NCBI GenBank assembly: GCA_902607115.1
Contig: CACLIZ010000003.1
Location: 1 to 64,000, forward strand
Source: an uncultured Pelagibacteraceae bacterium
GTDB taxonomy: Bacteria > Pseudomonadota > Alphaproteobacteria > Pelagibacterales > Pelagibacteraceae
Direction: 5' to 3'
Length of the DNA: 64,000 nucleotides
Made by a program: the position numbers and the translations under genes. How positions within the stretch are numbered: the first letter of the stretch is position 1; each line of letters begins with the position of its first letter. Under the pieces are notes generated by a model. The model searched no databases and was not told where the DNA came from. It saw only the letters and a program-made list of their open reading frames with translations. Shown here one piece after another: positions 57,791-64,000 of this stretch.

Positions 57791-57830
57791 CTTAGTTATA
57801 TGCTTAAATAATATTAGTTAATTAACTAAG
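57791..57830 (+). promoter_or_regulatory. TTAGTTA repeats / 16-bp palindrome abutting the TRAP SBP ribosome-binding site
   Basis: CTTAGTTA at 57791-57798 and perfect palindrome TTAGTTAATTAACTAA at 57814-57829 immediately followed by GAGGAG. Confidence 0.5.
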
Positions 57831-57840
57831 AGGAGATAAA

Positions 57841-58968
57841 ATGATTAAAGACAAAAAAGTTTTGAAGAAAACTCCTTCAAGACGTAAATTCTTTAAAGCT
57901 GCTGCTGCAACTGGTGTTGCTGCTGTAGCCGCATCATCTTTAGCTGCTCCAGCTGTTGCTGCGGAAAGAATTGAAGCTGCAATGGTGGCTACTTGGCCAA
58001 GAGATTTTCCTGGTCTAGGTACTGGTGCGCAAAGATTTGCAAAAAGACTAGCAGACATGAGTGACGGACGTATACAAGTTACTTATTATGCTTCTGGTGA
58101 AAGAGTAAAAGCATTTGACTCATTTGATGAAGTTGCTTCAGGTAACTCACAAATGTATCATGCTGCTGACTACTACTGGGTTAAAAAACACCCAGCTTTT
58201 GGATACTTTACAGCTTGTCCATTTGGTTTCACTTACTCAGAAATAAATGCTTGGATTCACCATGGTGGAGGACAAGCTCTTTGGGATGAACTAACGGATG
58301 ATTATGGAACTCAAAGCTTTATTGCTGGTAATACAGGAGTACAAATGGGTGGTTGGTTTAACAAAAAAATTAGATCAGCTAATGACTTTAAAGGTTTAAA
58401 AATGCGTATGCCTGGACTAGGTGGACAAGTTCTTGGAAAACTTGGAGGTTCTCCAATTTCACTTCCTGGTGGACAAATTTATGAAAACCTTGTTTCAGGA
58501 GCAATTGATGCAACAGAATGGGTAGGTCCTTGGAATGATGAAGCTATGAAATTCCATGAAGCCGCTAAATACTATTACTATCCTGGTATGCACGAACCTG
58601 GTTCGATGTTAGCATGTGGTGTAAACAAATCATGGTTTACAGGTTTGACAAAATCAGATCAAATAACAATTAAAACTGCTTGTGCTTGGGCTGATGAAAT
58701 TACAATGGCTGAGTATAATGCTAAAAACGGTGCTGCATTAGCTCGTCTAGTAAACGATCATGGTGTTAAACTTGAGAAATTTAATGATAAAGTTTATGAC
58801 GCATTTGCCAAAGGTGCTGCAGAAGTTTACGAGGAAGTTCAACAGCATAGTGCGCTAGCCGCTAAAACGCATGCAGCTTTTGTTAAAGCTCGTAAAGAAA
58901 TTGGTGCTTGGACAAACTTGTCTGACTCACCATACATTGCACAAAGAAATAGAGCTTTAGGACTTTAA
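57841..58968 (+). CDS. TRAP transporter substrate-binding protein (DctP/TakP-like) with Tat-type signal
   Basis: SRRKFFKAAAATGVAAVAASSLAAPAVAAE; YYYPGMHEPGSML; TEWVGPWNDEAMKFHEAAKYY. Confidence 0.93.
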   Translation: MIKDKKVLKKTPSRRKFFKAAAATGVAAVAASSLAAPAVAAERIEAAMVATWPRDFPGLGTGAQRFAKRLADMSDGRIQVTYYASGERVKAFDSFDEVASGNSQMYHAADYYWVKKHPAFGYFTACPFGFTYSEINAWIHHGGGQALWDELTDDYGTQSFIAGNTGVQMGGWFNKKIRSANDFKGLKMRMPGLGGQVLGKLGGSPISLPGGQIYENLVSGAIDATEWVGPWNDEAMKFHEAAKYYYYPGMHEPGSMLACGVNKSWFTGLTKSDQITIKTACAWADEITMAEYNAKNGAALARLVNDHGVKLEKFNDKVYDAFAKGAAEVYEEVQQHSALAAKTHAAFVKARKEIGAWTNLSDSPYIAQRNRALGL

Positions 58969-58999
58969 TAATACTTAAAGTTAAAGTAAAATTTGATAT

Positions 59000-59030
59000 A
59001 AGGGCCCTTTATTAAGGGCCCTTTATTTTA
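59000..59030 (+). terminator. Intra-operon hairpin terminator/attenuator between SBP and DctQ genes
   Basis: AAGGGCCC (59000-59007) / GGGCCCTT (59016-59023) with T-rich 3' TTATTTTA. Confidence 0.85.
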
Positions 59031-59062
59031 GAGGGTTTTATTAAATTAGCTTTTTTAGTTTT

Positions 59063-60046
59063 ATGGTTACAAAAAATAATTTACCAATATTAATTAGAAT
59101 ATTTAGCTATTCAATATTGGCAATTACTTTTGTTTTTTTAGTAAACAATATTTTAACAGTTTGGTTTGACTGGCCCGGTGTTAAGCAGCTATTTGCGCAA
59201 TATGGTTTATTTGGATTTAAAAAATTAAGCAAACCTTTGGAAGCATCAACGGCAACTTATGCTTTTATTCAATTATTTTTTTACCTTGTATCATTATTTA
59301 TAGTAGTTTTTTATGTTTTAAAATCTATTAAACAATCTTTAGAATCTGATGCAAAAATTCTTACTAATTTTACCGCTTATATTATTCGCTCTTCTTTTTG
59401 GGCAGTTTTGATTGTTGGAATTGCAGATGCAATAGTTTCATTTATGGTTGTTGAAAAATTAGTCGAACCAGTTTTAGGTGAATATCTAAAAGTAAAATTA
59501 GTTGTTCCAAACTTTAGAATTACTTATGTTCATTTTCCTTTAATATTAATTTCATTTATCATTGGATATTTTACAAGAACTGTGGGTTTTATTTGGTTAG
59601 CAATTTTAGTAGTTGCCAGTGAATTTGCAATTGTTCTATCTAGATTTATATTTGAGTATGAACAGGCTTTTCAAGGAGATTTAGTTCGTTTTTGGTATTC
59701 TGCACTTTATCTTTTTGCTAGCGCATATGCCTTAATGCACGAAGGCCATGTAAGAGTTGATGTTTTATACACAGGTTTTAGTGAAAGAAAAAAAGCTTGG
59801 ACAAATTCTATGGGATCATTGGTATTAGGAATTCCTCTTTGCCTTATTGTTATATTTTTGGGAATGGGAGGTAAGGCAAGCATCATTAATGGCCCAGTTA
59901 TTTCTTTTGAAATTACTCAGCAGGGATCTAATGGACTTTATTTACTTTATTTAATGGCAGTATATTTAGCTGTATTTGCCGTATCAATGCTAATCCAATT
60001 TACAAGTTATTTTATGAGCAGCAGTCATAAGCTTTTAAAAAATTAA
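59063..60046 (+). CDS. TRAP transporter small permease subunit (DctQ-type) with long N-terminal membrane extension
   Basis: C-terminal half LYLFASAYALMHEGHVRVDVLYTGFSERKKAWTNSMGSL; position between SBP and DctM. Confidence 0.88.
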   Translation: MVTKNNLPILIRIFSYSILAITFVFLVNNILTVWFDWPGVKQLFAQYGLFGFKKLSKPLEASTATYAFIQLFFYLVSLFIVVFYVLKSIKQSLESDAKILTNFTAYIIRSSFWAVLIVGIADAIVSFMVVEKLVEPVLGEYLKVKLVVPNFRITYVHFPLILISFIIGYFTRTVGFIWLAILVVASEFAIVLSRFIFEYEQAFQGDLVRFWYSALYLFASAYALMHEGHVRVDVLYTGFSERKKAWTNSMGSLVLGIPLCLIVIFLGMGGKASIINGPVISFEITQQGSNGLYLLYLMAVYLAVFAVSMLIQFTSYFMSSSHKLLKN

Positions 60047-60049
60047 ATT

Positions 60050-62701
60050 ATGGAACATTTATTTTTAACAATACTTGTATTAATAATGATAGCAGCATTA
60101 GCTTCTGGTTTTCCAGTTGCATTTGCACTACCGGGTTCAGCAATTATTTCAATAGGTCTTGCTGCTATTTTTGGATATCTTTTTGAAGGAAATGTAAGCG
60201 CATATTTTGCAACTGATGGACCTATAGAATGGTTAACAGCAGGTATTACTAATTTCCGGAGCAACTATTGGGATGTAGAAACCGATACTTTAATTGCAAT
60301 ACCTCTGTTCATTTTTATGGGTATAATGTTGCAAAAATCTAAAATTGCAGAAGATCTTTTGGTAACGATGGGACAGTTATTTGGTCCTATTCCAGGTGGA
60401 TTAGGTATTTCAGTAATTTTTGTTGGTGCATTACTTGCGGCAACGACTGGTATAGTTGGAGCAACTGTAATTGCAATGGGTTTAATCTCACTACCAACAA
60501 TGTTAAATAATAAATATGATAGAAGTCTTGCAAGTGGAATTGTCTGTTCTTCAGGAACATTAGGTCAAATAATACCTCCATCAATTGTTTTAATTATTAT
60601 AGCAGACCAATTAGCAAGCGCTGCGGATGTTGCAAATACAATTAGACAAACAGATTATAAATTAATCACTGGAGAGTTTAATATGCCTGGTGAATTAAGA
60701 GTAGGATCAACAAGTGCTGGAGATATGTTTCTTGGAGCATTACTACCAGGCCTAGTATTAGTTGGGCTGTATATGGTTTATGTTTTTATATATGCAAGAT
60801 TAAATCCAAAAGCGGCTCCACCAGTTTCTTTTAAAGGTGAACTAGATATTAAATTTTGGACAAAAGTTGTTATGGTAATAATTCCTCCACTCGCATTAAT
60901 TTTTGCAGTTCTTGGATCTATATTAATGGGTATAGCAACTGTAAACCAAGCCGGTTCTATTGGAGCTATAGGAGCAACTTTGATGGCAGGTTATCGTCTT
61001 CACCAAGGAAAAAAGGATGCTTTTTATCCATTAATAATAACTATCATATCTATAATTCCTATTTTTATAATTTCAAATAATTATAATTTAAACGTTAAAG
61101 CTTTAGAAACTAGAAACTTCACTGCAATTCTAATAACTGCTTTTTTTACCATTACTTTCTTAATTGGACTTTCCTGGAGTTTTTGGAGAGCTTATAAGGT
61201 TGAAAATGTTTTAAAAGAAGTTGTTACAGAAACCTGTGTAACTACTTCGATGGTATTTATAATTCTTCTAGGAGCAGCAATGTTAACCTCAGGTTTTAGA
61301 GCTTTTGGAGGAGAAGAATTAGTAAGAGAATTTTTACTAGATTTACCAGGGGGATTTTGGATACAGTTTATTGTCGTTATGACAGTAATATTTTTGTTAG
61401 GATTTTTCTTAGATTTTATAGAAATTGCTGTTGTTGTTGTTCCTATTGTTGCACCAATATTGTTAGCTGAAACTGGCGCTAACGTTAGCGCTATTTGGTT
61501 AGGTGTAATGATCGGTGTAAATTTACAAACTTCTTTCTTAACACCTCCATTTGGTTTTGCTTTGTTTTATTTAAAAGGTGTTGCTCCTAAGTACGTTACA
61601 ACTTTAAATATTTGGAAAGGTGTTGTTCCATTTATAATTTTGCAATTAATAGGACTTGGAATTGTAGGTTTTTATCCAAGTTTAGTAAACTATTTACCGG
61701 CAAGAACATACTTAACATCTGATGTAGCTCCTCCACCAATGAATCCTAAGCTACAACATTGTTTGCAAGAATATAAGTTTGAGATTTATAATAATAATGA
61801 ACAAAATATTAGAGCTGCAATCTTAGAGTTTCAAAAATCAGTACCTACCAATCTTCCCAACGATAAAATTGATATTTTTGAGGAACATTTTGATAATGCA
61901 TTAGGAACTTTTGCTTTAGTTAAAAAACTTCAAAAAACTGAAAAAGAATATAATTTATTTGTTCAAGATTATAGAGATCTTCATTTTAGCGTAAGAAAAA
62001 AAGAGAAAAAAATTAGAAAATTAAGTAACAGAATAGAAAAATTAGAATCTGAAATTAGAAATTTAGACAAAGATAATGTAGCTGATAAAAATAAAATTGA
62101 GTTGAAGATTGAAGATTATAAATTAGAAATTGATGAATTAACTAAACAAATTCCCGAAAACTGGATATCTAAAAATAAAGAATTTGAAATTATCAATAAA
62201 GCAAAAAATACGCAGACAAAAAGATATAGAAAAAATGTTGATGAAGCATATGACAATTTAGATCAAATTGCTTTATTTATAATTGATCATGACAAGTTAA
62301 GTGAACTTGCCCCAGTTATTAGTGATTTAAAGAAAAATATAGGTAATGAAGATTATGACAATTCACTTACAAAAATTGATAATCTTTTTGAAAAACTAGG
62401 TGAAATTTCTGGAACTGAGGAATTTGCAAATAGACTAGATGATTTATATTCTTCAATTGATAGTGAGGAAATAGATGCTAATAAGATTGCCGATGCAAGC
62501 TCGGAAGTATTTATGTTGTTCGATCAAGAGTTAAAATGGAGAAAAGATGCTGTAGTAAATTTAATGCCAGCAATTGAAAAATATAATTTAGTAATAAAAC
62601 ATAATATAGGTTTAAGACTTCAGTCTCGTTTAACCAAGGATCAAGCCAAACTTGTTGCAAAATGTAATTCTGTACATCGAGATATATCTTTAAACTTTTA
62701 A
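60050..62701 (+). CDS. TRAP transporter large permease (DctM-type) with ~320 aa charged/coiled-coil C-terminal extension
   Basis: GFPVAFALPGSAIISIGL; TDTLIAIPLFIFMGIMLQKSKIAEDLL; SSGTLGQIIPPSIVLIII; C-term KEKKIRKLSNRIEKLESEIRNLDKDN. Confidence 0.95.
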   Translation: MEHLFLTILVLIMIAALASGFPVAFALPGSAIISIGLAAIFGYLFEGNVSAYFATDGPIEWLTAGITNFRSNYWDVETDTLIAIPLFIFMGIMLQKSKIAEDLLVTMGQLFGPIPGGLGISVIFVGALLAATTGIVGATVIAMGLISLPTMLNNKYDRSLASGIVCSSGTLGQIIPPSIVLIIIADQLASAADVANTIRQTDYKLITGEFNMPGELRVGSTSAGDMFLGALLPGLVLVGLYMVYVFIYARLNPKAAPPVSFKGELDIKFWTKVVMVIIPPLALIFAVLGSILMGIATVNQAGSIGAIGATLMAGYRLHQGKKDAFYPLIITIISIIPIFIISNNYNLNVKALETRNFTAILITAFFTITFLIGLSWSFWRAYKVENVLKEVVTETCVTTSMVFIILLGAAMLTSGFRAFGGEELVREFLLDLPGGFWIQFIVVMTVIFLLGFFLDFIEIAVVVVPIVAPILLAETGANVSAIWLGVMIGVNLQTSFLTPPFGFALFYLKGVAPKYVTTLNIWKGVVPFIILQLIGLGIVGFYPSLVNYLPARTYLTSDVAPPPMNPKLQHCLQEYKFEIYNNNEQNIRAAILEFQKSVPTNLPNDKIDIFEEHFDNALGTFALVKKLQKTEKEYNLFVQDYRDLHFSVRKKEKKIRKLSNRIEKLESEIRNLDKDNVADKNKIELKIEDYKLEIDELTKQIPENWISKNKEFEIINKAKNTQTKRYRKNVDEAYDNLDQIALFIIDHDKLSELAPVISDLKKNIGNEDYDNSLTKIDNLFEKLGEISGTEEFANRLDDLYSSIDSEEIDANKIADASSEVFMLFDQELKWRKDAVVNLMPAIEKYNLVIKHNIGLRLQSRLTKDQAKLVAKCNSVHRDISLNF

Positions 62702-62707
62702 TATAAA

Positions 62708-63940
62708 TTGATGGAAAAAAATATTTTACCGATCAAAAGAGCGGTTTTAATTTTTTTTGTATTTGCTTGTGGATATTTTATATCTGCACTTTTAAGAGCG
62801 ATTACTGCAACCTTATCACCTTTTCTAACTTCAGAATTTAATTTAACAGCCGGTGATTTAGGATTATTAGCTGGAGGTTATTTTTTAGGATTTGCATCTA
62901 TGCAAATACCTCTTGGATTTTTACTTGATAAACATGGTCCAAAAAAAATTGTTTCTTCTTTTTTATTAATTGCAATAATTGGCACAGTAGCATTTGCTTT
63001 AGCTCAAAACTTTGCTGGCTTACTTTTATCAAGAATTTTAATTGGAGTTGGAGTTAGCGCATGTTTGATGGGACCTCTAACTGGATATAGAATTTGGTTT
63101 GCAGATGAATACCAGCAAAGAGCGAATGCTTGGATGTTAATGGTGCTCTCAATGGGTTTTGTTTTTTCCACTTTGCCCGTTCAAATTTTATTGCCAACAA
63201 TTGGTTGGAGGTGGATTTTTGGTGGAATAGCTTTATTAATATTTATTGTTATAGCTTTGACAATTTTTTTTATTCCTTCATGGGATAATAAAATTAATAA
63301 CAATCATAAAAAAAATTCAGGATCTTTGACAGATGTCTGGAAAAATAAATTTTTTAGAAGCACAATCCCGCTTGGTCTTTTTAATTATGGTGGAATGGTT
63401 GCAATTCAAACTTTATGGGCCGGACCCTGGATGGTAAGAGTTGCTGGATATTCTCCATTAGAGAGTGCAACAGGGCTTTTTTGGATAAATACTACAATGT
63501 TATTTGCTTTTTTTGCATTTGGTTACATTTTACCTAAAATTACAAAAATTGGTATTAAGTCAATGCGATTAATGAAGATTGGTTTACCAATTAGTTACTT
63601 ATCTTTGCTTGCTATTATTATTTTAGGTGAAAATGCTGGTGCAATTCACTTTACAATTTATTTACTTACTTCAATAGTTTTGACACTTACCCAGCCAGCT
63701 GTGGCATTATCTTTTCCAACTAGTCTAGCAGGAAAATCACTTACATCATTTAATCTACTAATTTTTGTTGGTACATTTATAATGCAGTGGGGAATAGGCT
63801 TGATTATTGATTTATCCCAATATTTTGGAAAATCAGAAATTCAAAGTTTTAAAATATCATTGTTTGTATATTTTTTAATTTGTATCGTTTGTTATTTATA
63901 TTTCATTTATAATAGTAAAGATTTAAATGAAAATAAATAA
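62708..63940 (+). CDS. MFS transporter
   Basis: 12-TM pattern, GYFLGFASMQIPLGFLLDKHGPKKIVSS motif A. Confidence 0.92.
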   Translation: MMEKNILPIKRAVLIFFVFACGYFISALLRAITATLSPFLTSEFNLTAGDLGLLAGGYFLGFASMQIPLGFLLDKHGPKKIVSSFLLIAIIGTVAFALAQNFAGLLLSRILIGVGVSACLMGPLTGYRIWFADEYQQRANAWMLMVLSMGFVFSTLPVQILLPTIGWRWIFGGIALLIFIVIALTIFFIPSWDNKINNNHKKNSGSLTDVWKNKFFRSTIPLGLFNYGGMVAIQTLWAGPWMVRVAGYSPLESATGLFWINTTMLFAFFAFGYILPKITKIGIKSMRLMKIGLPISYLSLLAIIILGENAGAIHFTIYLLTSIVLTLTQPAVALSFPTSLAGKSLTSFNLLIFVGTFIMQWGIGLIIDLSQYFGKSEIQSFKISLFVYFLICIVCYLYFIYNSKDLNENK

Positions 63941-63941
63941 A

Positions 63942-64000
63942 ATGATTATAGGATATATTTTTTTATCTTTAATTTTAATTTATTTTATAATCTTAGGTGC
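63942..64000 (+). CDS. Start of a membrane protein ORF truncated by window edge
   Basis: ATG two bases after MFS stop; MIIGYIFLSLILIYFIILG... open to window end. Confidence 0.4.
   Translation, partial: MIIGYIFLSLILIYFIILG

Noticed and set aside
57822-58058. 78-aa minus ORF with Ala-rich composition
   Set aside because: Antisense of the Tat signal/Ala-rich start of the TRAP SBP gene.
60043-61080. ORFs at 60043..60264 (-), 60387..60584 (-), 60856..61080 (+)
   Set aside because: Shadow frames in dctM.
1-64000. CRISPR arrays, IS elements, prophage, toxin-antitoxin or restriction systems
   Set aside because: No regularly spaced repeats, transposase/integrase or defence-family motifs seen; nearly all sequence is housekeeping or metabolic coding.

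Overview
AT-rich, gene-dense 64 kb window from a streamlined alphaproteobacterium, most likely SAR11/Pelagibacterales (gene content and order plus very low GC). The left part has the classic alphaproteobacterial replication-origin neighbourhood: rho-hemJ-hemH-hemE // intergenic // ppsR-maf-aroE-coaE-dnaQ / secB-fxsA-tim44. The hemE-ppsR gap is therefore the likely oriC. The rest includes hslVU, hisBHAFE, lolA-ftsK, tRNA-Gly(GCC), purH, rpe, a DUF4212/SSS acetate-type symporter with acs, tsaD, hemCD, folD, a two-photolyase cluster (with DUF393 and DUF2256), argG, a ccmCDEFG-H cytochrome c maturation operon, and a 2-hydroxy-acid oxidase/dehydrogenase plus TRAP transporter locus. No CRISPR array, IS element, prophage or rRNA was seen. 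Best leads: predicted oriC; a 16-bp G-U-containing hairpin upstream of ccmC (possible structured RNA); a photolyase-like protein whose FAD domain comes first, followed by a possibly Rossmann-like C-terminal domain; a DctM permease with a long coiled-coil-like C-terminal extension; repeat/hairpin elements upstream of the TRAP binding-protein gene and in the psiE divergent promoter region; and several small ORFs missed by the 60-aa ORF cut-off. All family assignments are by reading the sequence; no searches were run.
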